NCBI GenBank assembly: GCA_946476985.1
Contig: CAMKWS010000002.1
Location: 57,958-121,957, forward strand
Length of the DNA: 64,000 nucleotides
From: an uncultured Acetobacteraceae bacterium
Lineage (GTDB): Bacteria > Pseudomonadota > Alphaproteobacteria > Acetobacterales > Acetobacteraceae
Reading direction: 5' to 3'
A model generated the notes under the pieces. It saw only the letters and a program-made list of their open reading frames with translations. It had not been told where the DNA came from and searched no databases. The translations under genes were made by a program, and so were the position numbers. Every line of letters begins with the position of its first letter. Position 1 is the stretch's first letter. Below are positions 1 to 9,386 of this stretch, piece after piece.

Positions 1-1273
1 GGAACAATGCCGCTGTAATCGCTCCGGCCATAGGGCGAGAGGAAAGATTGTTACAATCAGCAATCGGGCTGTCCATCCACTCGTCATACCCAGCCCATAA
101 TGGCAAACGCCATAACGGATCATGCACTTTCTGCCCAGATTCTAACAAATGCTGCGCTAACGGGTCATCATTACTAAACAAAGCAGGCAAATCTGGCCCT
201 AGCGCCACGCGCGCAGCACCAGTTAATGTCGCTGCATTCAGCAAAATATCCGGCTGACTTTCAGCGGCATCTGTCAACAAATCTGCAAGGACGAGACGTC
301 CCTCAGCATCTGTATTGCCAACCTCAACACGCAAACCTTTGCGGGTATTCAACACATCTCCAGGGCGCATTGCATGACCAGATACGCTATTTTCGACACA
401 CCCAAGGCGAATCTCAAGCGCAACATCGCTTTGAGCGTCAATCAATGCACAAGCTAACGCCAGCATGAGCGTTGCCCCGCCCATATCCTTTTTCATTTTT
501 ACCATGGAAGCGCCAGGCTTGATGTCATACCCGCCTGTGTCAAAGCACACCCCTTTCCCCACAAGGGATAAACGAGGCGCTCCTTCACGTTTTTCCCAGC
601 GACCAATCACCACAACAGGCGCACGGTCAGACCCAGAACCAACAGCATTGAGGCAAGGATAGCCTTCTTCCAAGGCTTTACCTTGCACAAGCTCTACCGA
701 TGCTCCACGCTCTGTCAGAAGCGAACGTGCAGCCTCAGCAAGCTCTGCAGGGCCCATAAGGTTCGCAGGGGTATTGATAAGATCACGTCCTATCCATGCA
801 GCTTTAGCTAAAATGCGTGCTTTCTCTGCGCTCTCAGGCGCAATGCACAGCTTAGCCCCTTTGGCATTTCCTTCGGCCTCAGCAGCTAAACTATAGTGAT
901 AAGCCCCAAGGCAAAAGCCAAGCACCAACTCATCCATGCGGGCTTCATTAGTTTCTGTAGCGTCATCCTCTTCATGGGTACTCACAAATTCTGGGGCCCA
1001 GCTACCTTCCTCCAAAAATGAAGGTAGCGCACCATACATCATGGGGCCTTTATCATCCCCAAAACAAAATACAGCGCCAGCAACTCCCCCGTCTGCAGGT
1101 AAGAATGTGAAATCTCCTACCTCCCCCTTAAAGCCCTGCCGCCGCAAAAAAGCCGTTTGCTCTCCCAATAATCGTGATAGCGCGGCTTGATTGCCTGCAT
1201 GAACAAGATAAAGCGGCAAACACGCCGTATCTTCACCCAGAGCACATAATGGCAAAACTGGAGCATGAGCCAT
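1..1273 (-). CDS. M17-family leucyl aminopeptidase (3' end outside window)
   Basis: Cytosolic zinc/manganese aminopeptidase that trims N-terminal residues from peptides. Read on the minus strand from an ATG at 1273-1271, with AAGGTG about 6 nt upstream. About 424 residues are visible, so only the last few tens of residues of a usual 460-500 residue protein are missing at the window edge. The M17 signature NTDAEGRLVLAD supplies metal-binding Asp and Glu and the catalytic Arg. VGKGVCFDTGG and MKKDMGGA supply the active-site Lys and further metal ligands. All key residues seen are intact. The N-terminal domain is divergent, as usual for this family. The gene is divergent from the helicase gene, with about 95 bp between the two starts. 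I cannot tell whether this is the PepA or a second M17 paralogue, so no symbol is given. Confidence 0.9.
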   Translation of the reverse strand, partial: MAHAPVLPLCALGEDTACLPLYLVHAGNQAALSRLLGEQTAFLRRQGFKGEVGDFTFLPADGGVAGAVFCFGDDKGPMMYGALPSFLEEGSWAPEFVSTHEEDDATETNEARMDELVLGFCLGAYHYSLAAEAEGNAKGAKLCIAPESAEKARILAKAAWIGRDLINTPANLMGPAELAEAARSLLTERGASVELVQGKALEEGYPCLNAVGSGSDRAPVVVIGRWEKREGAPRLSLVGKGVCFDTGGYDIKPGASMVKMKKDMGGATLMLALACALIDAQSDVALEIRLGCVENSVSGHAMRPGDVLNTRKGLRVEVGNTDAEGRLVLADLLTDAAESQPDILLNAATLTGAARVALGPDLPALFSNDDPLAQHLLESGQKVHDPLWRLPLWAGYDEWMDSPIADCNNLSSRPMAGAITAALF

Positions 1274-1368
1274 AAACACACCTTTCCAACCGACAGAAAT
1301 ATCTTCCATATACATATTCACGATAGAACAGCTTGCTTTTATCGCACACAAACAAGATCATTCTACCC

Positions 1369-3972
1369 ATGACGAGACATTCTCCCTCTTTTTCACACGC
1401 AGCAACACAACCGCCTGGGCAAATACATGCTGTATTAGGGCCAACAAATACAGGTAAGACCCATTATGCCCTCACCCGTATGATGGCACATCAAAGCGGT
1501 ATTATTGGCTTTCCTCTCCGTCTCCTTGCGCGTGAAAATTACGAGCACCTCGTTAAGCTAAAGGGGGAGAAACACGTAGCTCTCCTCACGGGGGAAGAAA
1601 AGATCATCCCTCCCAAAGCACGTTGGTTCTCCTGCACGGTAGAGGCAATGCCTCTAGACCGCAAAGTAGATTTTATCGGCGTTGATGAAATTCAACTAGC
1701 AGCCGACCCTGACCGTGGGCATATCTTCACCAATAGGCTCCTACATGCCCGAGGAAAGGAAGAAACACTCTTCCTCGGAGCTGAGACCATTCGTAAACTC
1801 ATCAAACAGCTTATCCCCAGCATTACGATTGAAACGAGAGAGCGCCTCTCCCAGCTCAGCAACATTGGCCCGGTGAATCTCACCCGGCTACCACCACGCT
1901 CAGCCATTGTGGCCTTTTCTGCGGCAGAAGTTTACGCCATTGCCGAAGCTATCCGACAAAAACGGGGTGGATGTGCCATTATTATGGGCCGCCTCAGCCC
2001 ACGCACACGCAACGCCCAAGTCGCCCTCTATCAAAACCGAGACGTCGATTATCTCGTTGCAACAGATGCCATAGGCATGGGGCTCAATATGGATGTGGAC
2101 CATGTTGCCCTCGCCGCCCTACATAAATTTGATGGGCTCAATTCCCGCCCACTCACCCCACAAGAAGTCGCTCAAATTACAGGACGTGCCGGGCGAGGTA
2201 TGCGAGATGGTACATTTGGCACCACCGCCTCCTGCACACCTATGAGCCAAGAGCTCATTAAAGCAGTAGAGGACCACCATTTTGAACCCATACGAGCTGT
2301 TTATTGGCGGCAAGCATCGTTAGACTACAGCTCGCCAGACGCTCTCCTTCAAAGCCTCATGCGCAAGCCTCCCAGCCCTGGACTTGTCATTGGCCGCACC
2401 GCCTCCGATCTTGATATCCTCACAACTCTCATACGGATGGAGGATATTCGCCACGCTGCACGGGGCCATAAAGCAACTGCTATGTTGTGGGAAGTTTGCC
2501 AAATACCAGATTTCCGCAAGTTGGATGATGGCAGCCACGCCCGGCTTTGCGCACGGCTATATCTTGAACTTCTTAAGCATGGTCGTCTCCCATCTTCTTG
2601 GATAGACGGCCAACTCCAAGGGCTCGACCGTCCTGAAGGTGATATTGATACCCTAATGCACCGCCTCTCCGGCGTTCGTGTATGCGCCTATGTCGCGGCA
2701 CGTACAGGCTGGATGAACAATAGCCGCCATTGGCAAGAACGCTGCCGTGAGGTTGAAGACCGCCTCTCTGATACTCTCCATGATCGTTTAAAAGAACGCT
2801 TCGTCAATAAACGTGCCGCAGCACTCCTACGCCGCCACGAACCCGGGGAGAATGCACAGACCCTTTATGCTGTTACCCCCCAGAACCGTATCATTGTAGA
2901 AGGCCATGATATTGGCCGCATTACAGGCTTCTCCATGGAAGTCGACAGCCCCATTGACCATCAAGAAGGTGATCTCCTCCTCCGTGCGGGTAAGCGTGCG
3001 CTTCGCCAAGCTATGCCAAGCCGGATACGCCATTTCCTCACTCAGCAATATACGGACCTCACCCTCACTCCCCAGCGACACATTATCTGGGAAGATGCGC
3101 CCATTGCTATCCTCACAAAAGGCGAGGATTTTTTTCATCCCACCCTCCAACTTCTCCCAGGAGAATATCAGGATACGCACCAAAGCCGGCAGGTTCAGAC
3201 CCATCTACAGCATCTGCTTTCAACGCAGATCAACACTATATTGGCACCACTTTTTAAAGCGGAAACCCAATGTGCCGAAACACCTGCCTTACGCGGTATC
3301 TATTATCGGCTTGTCAAAGATGGCGGCACAACACCAACACTCCCAGAAGATAAACGCCTCTCCCGCCATGAGCGACAGCGCCTGCGCCGTATAGGGCTAC
3401 ATGTCGGCCATCGCCATATCTACTGCCCACTGCTGTTACGCCCAGCCATTATGCCTCTTATGACATTGCTTCATAATATCTGGCATGACCAGCAACAAAC
3501 ACCTCCCGCCGCAGGGCGCATATGCCTCTCCTCAGCGGAGCATGAAGCCCCTCCCGGATGGGAGACCGTTGGGCCAGTGCATATTCGGCTGGATATGTTT
3601 GAAGCCTTTCTTACCCATCTCAGGCCACACCCCAAAGCGCCCAAACGCAACTATGCGGCCTCACCCAAATTAGCATCGTCTTTGGGAATAAAGCCTGCAC
3701 TCCTACCGGCTATTCTCAAGGCATTAAGAGTTCCTCACCATCCAGCGCAAGCTCTCCATGCGAAACATTACGGCCCTGCCGCACCTCTTATGCTGCTGAT
3801 AAGAGGCTCCAAAACGCCACATAATAAGCTGAAGCCTCATCAGGGTAAGGCACTCAAGCGCACTGGCAAAAAGCCACACACACACCGTCAGGCTCGATTA
3901 CAAAAAGCTCATTTAAATTCACCCTTTGCAGCATTAGCTCAATGGGGCAGTTCTTATTCTAGATCTTCTTAA
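1369..3972 (+). CDS. Suv3/MgpS-like superfamily 2 RNA helicase
   Basis: Predicted ATP-dependent RNA helicase of 867 residues, related to mitochondrial Suv3 and found widely in Alphaproteobacteria. Walker A is GPTNTGKTHYA near residue 25. The DExH-like box is VDEIQLAADPDRGH near residue 105. The second RecA domain has ATDAIGMGLNMDVDHVAL and the motif VI QITGRAGRGMRDG. The C-terminal third is a long basic extension ending in a Lys/His-rich tail. An in-frame TTG lies 12 codons upstream, but the ATG at 1369 fits the family start better. The gene is followed after 15 bp by the S4 protein and then by fdxA, an arrangement common in alphaproteobacteria. Its role is probably RNA turnover or ribosome-associated; no substrate is evident. 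Confidence 0.85.
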   Translation: MTRHSPSFSHAATQPPGQIHAVLGPTNTGKTHYALTRMMAHQSGIIGFPLRLLARENYEHLVKLKGEKHVALLTGEEKIIPPKARWFSCTVEAMPLDRKVDFIGVDEIQLAADPDRGHIFTNRLLHARGKEETLFLGAETIRKLIKQLIPSITIETRERLSQLSNIGPVNLTRLPPRSAIVAFSAAEVYAIAEAIRQKRGGCAIIMGRLSPRTRNAQVALYQNRDVDYLVATDAIGMGLNMDVDHVALAALHKFDGLNSRPLTPQEVAQITGRAGRGMRDGTFGTTASCTPMSQELIKAVEDHHFEPIRAVYWRQASLDYSSPDALLQSLMRKPPSPGLVIGRTASDLDILTTLIRMEDIRHAARGHKATAMLWEVCQIPDFRKLDDGSHARLCARLYLELLKHGRLPSSWIDGQLQGLDRPEGDIDTLMHRLSGVRVCAYVAARTGWMNNSRHWQERCREVEDRLSDTLHDRLKERFVNKRAAALLRRHEPGENAQTLYAVTPQNRIIVEGHDIGRITGFSMEVDSPIDHQEGDLLLRAGKRALRQAMPSRIRHFLTQQYTDLTLTPQRHIIWEDAPIAILTKGEDFFHPTLQLLPGEYQDTHQSRQVQTHLQHLLSTQINTILAPLFKAETQCAETPALRGIYYRLVKDGGTTPTLPEDKRLSRHERQRLRRIGLHVGHRHIYCPLLLRPAIMPLMTLLHNIWHDQQQTPPAAGRICLSSAEHEAPPGWETVGPVHIRLDMFEAFLTHLRPHPKAPKRNYAASPKLASSLGIKPALLPAILKALRVPHHPAQALHAKHYGPAAPLMLLIRGSKTPHNKLKPHQGKALKRTGKKPHTHRQARLQKAHLNSPFAALAQWGSSYSRSS

Positions 3973-3987
3973 AGAGATCTATTATTC

Positions 3988-4278
3988 ATGACGACACAAG
4001 GAACACAGCGTCTTGATTTGTGGCTTTATTATGCAAGACTCGCAAAGAGCCGTAATTTATGTGCAAATTTTATTCGTACAGGCGCCATCCGCTTAAATGG
4101 ACAACGCATTCATAAAGCACATGCACACCTCCATATCGGCGATATCCTAAGCTTTGCCTCACCTCATCGCGATGGAACCATCTGTATTTGGAGGGTAAAA
4201 CAACTCGGGAAACGCCGTGGTCCAGCAGCTGAGGCACGCCTTCTTTACGAAATAATAGACGAAAAGACGGGGCCCTAG
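3988..4278 (+). CDS. hslR: S4-domain RNA-binding protein (Hsp15-like)
   Basis: A 96-residue protein made almost entirely of one S4 RNA-binding domain. Residues 7-55 carry the pattern RLDLWLYYARLAKSR, then GAIRLNGQRIHKAHAHLHIGD. This matches the heat-shock protein Hsp15 family, which binds stalled 50S subunits carrying nascent chains. The rest is basic and includes GKRRGPAAEARLLYE. It starts 15 bp after the helicase stop, so the two are probably co-transcribed and may act on the same RNA substrates. The symbol is assigned by family resemblance. Confidence 0.8.
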   Translation: MTTQGTQRLDLWLYYARLAKSRNLCANFIRTGAIRLNGQRIHKAHAHLHIGDILSFASPHRDGTICIWRVKQLGKRRGPAAEARLLYEIIDEKTGP

Positions 4279-4384
4279 GCGACAATAGACTTGCAACACC
4301 CCCCCTATTTTCGGCATATCAGTGCTGGAATCTTTGATATAGGCCGTTTGGCTGGCCTACAACACCAAACCGGAGACGGCAATA

Positions 4385-4717
4385 ATGGCCTATGTGGTCA
4401 CAGAAAACTGCGTTCGCTGTAAATTCATGGATTGTGTGGAAGTCTGCCCTGTCGACTGCTTCTACGCTGGTGAAAACTTCCTCGTCATTAATCCTGACGA
4501 ATGCATTGATTGCGGCGTATGCGAACCAGAATGCCCCGCAGAAGCTATTTTCCCTGATAGTGACGCTCGCGCAGCAGATTGGATGGAGATCAACTCCAAA
4601 TTCTCAGCTATCTGGCCGAACATGAGCCAGAAAGGCACCCCACCAGCAGACCGCGAAGAGTGGAACGGCAAAGAAGGTAAGCGCGAGATGCTCTCTGAAG
4701 AGCCTCATAAGGACTAA
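4385..4717 (+). CDS. fdxA: Seven-iron ferredoxin FdxA
   Basis: Small soluble electron carrier of 110 residues with one [3Fe-4S] and one [4Fe-4S] cluster. The first ligand set is [18 protein letters not shown] near the N terminus. The second is [16 protein letters not shown] around residues 39-54. This spacing and the C-terminal extension, with a conserved [13 protein letters not shown] segment, are typical of alphaproteobacterial FdxA. GGAGACGGC lies just upstream of the ATG. In many alphaproteobacteria fdxA is followed by carD; here a strong terminator follows instead. Confidence 0.95.
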   Translation: MAYVVTENCVRCKFMDCVEVCPVDCFYAGENFLVINPDECIDCGVCEPECPAEAIFPDSDARAADWMEINSKFSAIWPNMSQKGTPPADREEWNGKEGKREMLSEEPHKD

Positions 4718-4804
4718 TCTCGCTTCTCTTCTCTACCGGTCGCATGCAGGTAAAGCCCTTCGTCGCTTCCATCCTCATCACCCGGTGGCTATAGATTGTA
4801 AAAA

Positions 4805-4836
4805 CCCCGTCTGGCGAGTGTCAGACGGGGTTTTTT
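4805..4836 (+). terminator. Rho-independent terminator after fdxA
   Basis: Perfect 9-bp stem CCCCGTCTG (4805-4813) / CAGACGGGG (4822-4830) with an 8-nt loop and six T residues after it. Six A residues precede the stem, so it may work in both directions. It closes the helicase/S4/fdxA block. Confidence 0.9.
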
Positions 4837-4923
4837 AATATCTTCCCATTAGCCTACCCCCCTTCCTTCAGCTGTTGTCGTTTCGCCTGCTCCTGCCAAC
4901 TCCACAGCCTCTTCGGCAGGCAT

Positions 4924-4954
4924 AAAAAAAGCCGGTGAGGAACACCCCACCGGC
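4924..4954 (-). terminator. Terminator of the cyo operon
   Basis: Stem GCCGGTG (4931-4937) / CACCGGC (4948-4954). On the minus strand it is followed by a run of seven T (complement of 4924-4930). It sits about 30 bp after the cyoD stop codon. Confidence 0.85.
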
Positions 4955-4982
4955 TTCTTCATTCACATGAATATCCTATCTC

Positions 4983-5321
4983 TTAGCGAGACATCATATT
5001 CATCTGCGCATCCCATAGAACGAACAGGTAGCCAGCAATCAAAATGAGAACCATTGCTACTGTTACGAGGAATACAAACAGGTCCATACGCTTCTTAGCT
5101 GTAGCTGTACCCATATGCAGGAAGAAAACCAGGTGAACAATCACCTGCACCACTGCAAGAACAGCAAGAACAGCAATCGTCGTCCAGTAGGAGAAAGCCT
5201 TGCTCAGAACAGCAGCAAAAGAAGCCACTGTTAGAACAACAGCAAGAACGAACCCTACAACGTAGGAGCCGTAAGAGCCGTGGCTCTCACCTTCGTGCGA
5301 TGTCATATGATTCTGGCTCAT
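4983..5321 (-). CDS. cyoD: Cytochrome bo3 ubiquinol oxidase subunit IV
   Basis: Small membrane subunit of the quinol oxidase, 112 residues, close to the E. coli length. Three hydrophobic segments are visible, starting at SYVVGFVLAVVLTVASFAAV. The third is LVTVAMVLILIAGYLFVLWD. The pattern VIVHLVFFLHM between them is typical of CyoD and CtaF subunits. I choose the ATG at 5321, which overlaps the cyoC stop as TAATG. An upstream in-frame start would read back into cyoC and lacks family support. It is the last gene of the operon, followed by a terminator. Confidence 0.95.
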   Translation of the reverse strand: MSQNHMTSHEGESHGSYGSYVVGFVLAVVLTVASFAAVLSKAFSYWTTIAVLAVLAVVQVIVHLVFFLHMGTATAKKRMDLFVFLVTVAMVLILIAGYLFVLWDAQMNMMSR

Positions 5322-5935
5322 TAGACAACACTCCCCAGGTAGACGAAGGAGAAGACACAGATCCATACGATGTCAAGGAAATGCCAGAAAAGGCTCAGGC
5401 ATGTCAGCTTGGTCATCATACGGCTGCCCAGCCCTTGACGCCCCAGCACCTGGAAGAACAGTACAACCATCCAAATCAGGCCAATGGTAACGTGCAGACC
5501 GTGCGTCCCCACCAATGCGAAGAAAGAAGACAAGAAGGCAGACTTGTCTGGACCAGCACCATGAGCAACAAGCTCGGAGAACTCGCTGATCTCAAGGCAC
5601 ACGAAGGAGACGCCCAGGATGAACGTCAGCAGGAGCCATACAAGAACAGCCCCCTTCTTCTTGGCGTGTGCATTGATCAAAGCAAAGCCGTAAGTGATGG
5701 AAGACAGCAACAAGATAGCTGTTTCAATCTCAACATTCTTAAGATCAAACAGCTCTTTACCTGTCGGCCCACCAGCAAACTGATGGCAAAGTGTAGCAAA
5801 GACGGCAAACAACGTGCCGAAAATGATACAATCTGTCATCAGGTACACCCAGAACCCGAACATGGTTGTCTCTGTACCATGCTGTTCGTGCTCATCGTGA
5901 TGAGCAGAGGGTGCGTGATTTGCGTCATAAGACAT
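5321..5935 (-). CDS. cyoC: Cytochrome bo3 ubiquinol oxidase subunit III
   Basis: Integral membrane subunit III of the haem-copper quinol oxidase, 204 residues as in E. coli. Five transmembrane segments are seen, beginning with FGFWVYLMTDCIIFGTLFAV. The conserved FFALVGTHGLHVTIGLIW segment and the C-terminal FWHFLDIVWICVFSFVYL are diagnostic of the subunit III family. The N terminus is His/Glu-rich (HAPSAHHDEHEQHG). It lies 19 bp after cyoB and overlaps the cyoD start by one base, which implies translational coupling. Confidence 0.97.
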   Translation of the reverse strand: MSYDANHAPSAHHDEHEQHGTETTMFGFWVYLMTDCIIFGTLFAVFATLCHQFAGGPTGKELFDLKNVEIETAILLLSSITYGFALINAHAKKKGAVLVWLLLTFILGVSFVCLEISEFSELVAHGAGPDKSAFLSSFFALVGTHGLHVTIGLIWMVVLFFQVLGRQGLGSRMMTKLTCLSLFWHFLDIVWICVFSFVYLGSVV

Positions 5936-5954
5936 GATAGTTCATCGCCTCCCT

Positions 5955-7952
5955 TTACTCAGCCGCTTTAGCTGCGGCAAGCCGCTGTGCAAAAGCTTCT
6001 TCATCAGCGCGGATTTCCTCAACTGGAACATAGAAATCCACATCTAGGTTTGCACTGCGGTGAACCACAGTCACAAATGCGCCTAGCAGAGCTACGATAA
6101 CAGCCCACCAGATATGCCATACCAGCGCAAAACCAATAACCAGAGCGAAAACGCCTAGAATTGGCCCAACAGCAGAGTATTTAGGCATGTGGATTGGCTC
6201 AAGCTCACCAACAGGTGCAGGACGGCCAAGCTCTTTCTCGATATGGAATGTATCCAGACCGCGAATAACCGGCAGACGTGCAAAGTTGTAGTGCGGTACA
6301 GGAGATGGAATAGACCACTCCAGCGTACGCCCTGAACCCCAGTTATCACCTGTAAGATCAAGTGCATCAGGTTTCTTCGTAACTGCATCAATAGCACCGA
6401 AGACAAACTGAATGACCTGACAGCACACACCAGCAGCCAGAACGAACACACCAACGCAAGCGACGAGCAGCCAAGGATGCCAGTTCGGGTTGTCATAGTG
6501 GTTCATACGGCGTGTCATGCCTTCCAGACCCACAGCATAAAGCGGGATGAAGGAGAGGTAGAAACCAACGAACCAGAAACGGAACGCCCATTTACCCCAA
6601 ACATCACGCAGCTTGAAGCCGAAAGCTTTCGGGAACCAGTAGCTGATACCAGCCACATAACCGAAGAACACACCACCGATGATCACGTTATGGAAGTGAG
6701 CCACCAAGAACAGGGAGTTATGAATCACCCAGTCAGCAGCTGGCATAGCCATCATGACACCAGTCATACCACCGATGGAGAATGTGATCATAAAGCCGAC
6801 GATCCAGTTCATTGGACCTTCAAAGCGGACACGCCCCTTATACATGGTGAAGAGCCAGTTAAAGATCTTCACACCCGTCGGTACGGCGATAAACATCGTC
6901 ATGATACCGAAGAAGGTGTTCACATCTGCACCAGCACCCATTGTAAAGAAGTGATGCACCCAAACGATACTACCAAGAATGGTGATGACACCGGTTGCGA
7001 ACACCATGGAGGCATAACCAAAGAGTGGCTTGCCGGAGAATGTTGCAGCAATTTCGGAGAAAACACCAAAAGCAGGCAGAATAAGGATGTAAACTTCAGG
7101 GTGACCCCAAGACCAAATAAGGTTGAGGTAGAGCATAACGCTACCACCACCGTCATTGGTGAAGAAGTGCATACCAAGATAACGATCCAACGCCAGCAGA
7201 GCCATGGAAACCGTCAGAACCGGGAAGGTCGTCAGGATCATGATGCAGGAGAAGAATGTTGTCCATGTGAACACAGGGATCTGCATCCATTTCATGCCAG
7301 GGGCACGCAGCTTCACAATGGTTGTCAGGAAGTTCATACCTGTTAGCAGTGTACCGATACCAGAAATCTGGACGGACCAGATATAGTAATCGACACCAAC
7401 GCCAGGGTTAAACTGCAGCTCTGAGACCGGCGGATAGCCGAGCCAACCTACATTGGAGAACTCACCAATGAATAGTGAGATATTGATCAGAATAGCACTG
7501 ACCAATGTCATGTAGAAGCTGATTGAGTTGATCAGCGGGAAGGCCACGTCACGTGCACCAATCTGCAGAGGCACCACAAAGTTGAACAGAGCCTGCATGA
7601 TCACCATGGCCATGAAGAAGATCATGATCGTACCATGGGCCGAGAAGACCTGGTCATAATGGTGCGGAGGCAGGTAACCTGGGTTGCCTGCGTAAGCAAG
7701 AGCTAGCTGTGTACGCATCATCACCGCATCAGCAAAGCCACGCACAAGCATGACAAGGCCAAGGATGATATACATAACGGCGAGTTTCTTATGGTCGACT
7801 GTGGTCAACCACTCGCGCCACAAATAACCCCATTTTTTAAAGTAGGTAACTGCCGCAAGTACGGCAATCCCGATAACAGCCACACCGATAAATGTACCGA
7901 CAAGAATCGGCACATCATACGGGATGGCAGAAAGGGTAAGTTTTCCGAGCAT
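5955..7952 (-). CDS. cyoB: Cytochrome bo3 ubiquinol oxidase subunit I (catalytic)
   Basis: Catalytic subunit that reduces O2 to water with ubiquinol and pumps protons, 665 residues with many membrane spans. All redox ligands are present. [13 protein letters not shown] holds a CuB His, the proton-channel Glu and the cross-linked Tyr. WVHHFFTMG supplies the other two CuB His. [12 protein letters not shown] supplies the haem ligands. The quinone-site residues known from E. coli are also present: Arg and Asp in [10 protein letters not shown], and His and Gln in HHYDQ. This identifies a quinol oxidase rather than a cytochrome c oxidase. I choose the ATG at 7952 ([16 protein letters not shown]) because this matches the family N terminus. 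A GTG at 7970 would add six residues and overlap cyoA. Confidence 0.98.
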   Translation of the reverse strand: MLGKLTLSAIPYDVPILVGTFIGVAVIGIAVLAAVTYFKKWGYLWREWLTTVDHKKLAVMYIILGLVMLVRGFADAVMMRTQLALAYAGNPGYLPPHHYDQVFSAHGTIMIFFMAMVIMQALFNFVVPLQIGARDVAFPLINSISFYMTLVSAILINISLFIGEFSNVGWLGYPPVSELQFNPGVGVDYYIWSVQISGIGTLLTGMNFLTTIVKLRAPGMKWMQIPVFTWTTFFSCIMILTTFPVLTVSMALLALDRYLGMHFFTNDGGGSVMLYLNLIWSWGHPEVYILILPAFGVFSEIAATFSGKPLFGYASMVFATGVITILGSIVWVHHFFTMGAGADVNTFFGIMTMFIAVPTGVKIFNWLFTMYKGRVRFEGPMNWIVGFMITFSIGGMTGVMMAMPAADWVIHNSLFLVAHFHNVIIGGVFFGYVAGISYWFPKAFGFKLRDVWGKWAFRFWFVGFYLSFIPLYAVGLEGMTRRMNHYDNPNWHPWLLVACVGVFVLAAGVCCQVIQFVFGAIDAVTKKPDALDLTGDNWGSGRTLEWSIPSPVPHYNFARLPVIRGLDTFHIEKELGRPAPVGELEPIHMPKYSAVGPILGVFALVIGFALVWHIWWAVIVALLGAFVTVVHRSANLDVDFYVPVEEIRADEEAFAQRLAAAKAAE

Positions 7953-7966
7953 CTTTAGATCATTCC

Positions 7967-8959
7967 TCACATGCCGGTATGGGAAGGCGCAGCCGCATCA
8001 GTGCTGGAGTGCATGTCCATGGAGTTCATATCCATGACCTTGCCATCCTCAGCGCGGACCTTACCATTGTTGTATTTCGCAACAATGTTCTCAAAAAGGT
8101 CAGACTGAACACTGGAGAAATATGTTACCGGAGCCGGTTTGGGTGCCTCTTCATGAGACACAGCCGGTGGAGCAGCATATTGCGGATAGGTCTGAGCATT
8201 CAGACCCTCTTTGGCTGCGAAGGCATTATCGCCAGCGCGTACATTTTGTACCCATGCCTGGAACTGTTCGTCCGGCATAGCAATAGTACGGAAACGCATA
8301 TCAGAGAAGCCTGGCCCAGTATATTGAGCTGCCTCACCCTGATAGTTGCCCGGTACATTAGCCATCAAATGCAGCTGTGTTTCCATCCCTGCCATGCTGT
8401 AGATCTGTGATCCAAGCTGAGGAATGAAGAACGATGTCATCACACTGTCAGACGTAATCCGGAAATCCAGAGGTGTCTTCGTTGGGACATCAAGCTCATT
8501 AATGGTTGCAATACCTAGATCTGGATAAATGAAGAGCCATTTCCAGTCCAAAGAAACCACTTCAACATGAAGAGGCTTCGCATTCGGGGCACCTGCTTTG
8601 TCCAGCATCTCCTGAGAGATGGGTTTGTAAGGGTCGTAGTAGTGCGTGCTCCAATAGTTCACAACACTCAAGAAGATGATGATTGCAACTGGGACGCCCC
8701 AGATGAAAACTTCAATCTTATTGGAGTGTGACCAATTCCGTAGGTACTCAGCCTTCGTATTAGATGCCCGGTATTTCCAAGCGAATACGAGGGTTGCAAT
8801 ACATACTGGAACCACAACGCACATCATGACGGCAAATTCAAGCACCATCATGTCGCGATTACCTTCCCCAATCGGGCCACGTGGTTGAAGAAGATCAACC
8901 GTACAGCCCGACAGCATCAACGCAGGCAACGCCGGGAGAAATCGCCAGAGTCTTTTCAT
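7967..8959 (-). CDS. cyoA: Cytochrome bo3 ubiquinol oxidase subunit II
   Basis: Subunit II of the quinol oxidase, 330 residues. The N terminus is a lipoprotein signal with lipobox LSGC at about residues 16-19. Two membrane spans follow, then the periplasmic cupredoxin fold ([17 protein letters not shown]). The CuA ligands of cytochrome c oxidases are absent, as expected for a quinol oxidase. The last 30 residues are rich in Met, His and Asp ([12 protein letters not shown]), which is unusual. AGGA lies about 5 nt before the ATG. It is first in the order cyoA-B-C-D, named cyaBACD in Acetobacter literature. No cyoE follows; the haem O synthase is ctaB at 62203-63168. Confidence 0.97.
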   Translation of the reverse strand: MKRLWRFLPALPALMLSGCTVDLLQPRGPIGEGNRDMMVLEFAVMMCVVVPVCIATLVFAWKYRASNTKAEYLRNWSHSNKIEVFIWGVPVAIIIFLSVVNYWSTHYYDPYKPISQEMLDKAGAPNAKPLHVEVVSLDWKWLFIYPDLGIATINELDVPTKTPLDFRITSDSVMTSFFIPQLGSQIYSMAGMETQLHLMANVPGNYQGEAAQYTGPGFSDMRFRTIAMPDEQFQAWVQNVRAGDNAFAAKEGLNAQTYPQYAAPPAVSHEEAPKPAPVTYFSSVQSDLFENIVAKYNNGKVRAEDGKVMDMNSMDMHSSTDAAAPSHTGM

Positions 8960-9334
8960 GGATCCTGCCTTTATCTGTTGTTTCGCCTATGAAAGGCTGA
9001 AACACTTTCTGACACAGTCAGGATAGCGTTCCCGCTACCGAACGTTGTCATGTAATGTGCCTTTCTCGTTCGTATCCTGACAACAGGGAAGACACGCCCC
9101 CTGTTACTCTAATGAAATATGGGACAATTCGCCCCAGTGCCATCACCTGTATTCTGCTGGAATAGACGAGATTACAAGGGGGAAAGGACGATAAAAAAAG
9201 AGAACCAAATCACTCCAAAATGAAAAATTACCAGCAAACTCCCATTTTTTTCAAAAAAAAATTGAGAATTTTGAAAGAAATAGGAAAAAAGTTATTGTTC
9301 TCTTTGCTTTTTAATCGCAAAAAATCGCAACAAA
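8960..9334. promoter_or_regulatory. Gene-free region upstream of cyoA
   Basis: About 375 bp between the cyoA start and the terminator of the BI-1 gene. It must hold the promoter of the oxidase operon, transcribed leftward. The part from about 9180 to 9330 is strongly A/T-rich with several A runs. A TTGTCA hexamer occurs on the minus strand near 9080, but no -10 box good enough to call is visible. I see no coding sequence, RNA gene or clear operator. Confidence 0.4.
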
Positions 9335-9355
9335 AAAGGGGCCAAAGGCCCCTTT
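9332..9355 (-). terminator. Terminator after the BI-1 family gene
   Basis: Perfect 9-bp stem AAAGGGGCC (9335-9343) / GGCCCCTTT (9347-9355) with a 3-nt loop. On the minus strand the stem ends in a T run (complement of the A run at 9332-9337). Confidence 0.85.
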
Positions 9356-9386
9356 CCTAATAAAGTACGAACCGACTCACAGTCTT

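Noticed and set aside
5300..5971. Rightward open frame of 223 codons across cyoC and cyoD
   Set aside because: Antisense to two well-conserved genes, no ribosome site, low-complexity product.
6477..7346. Long rightward open frame of 289 codons opposite cyoB
   Set aside because: It is antisense to a fully conserved subunit I gene. Its composition (His/Glu/Asp-rich, no fold pattern) is what the complement of membrane-protein codons gives.
8960..9386. Possible small RNA gene in the region upstream of cyoA
   Set aside because: The region is A/T-rich with no stable stem apart from the BI-1 terminator and no promoter-terminator pair that would define an RNA.
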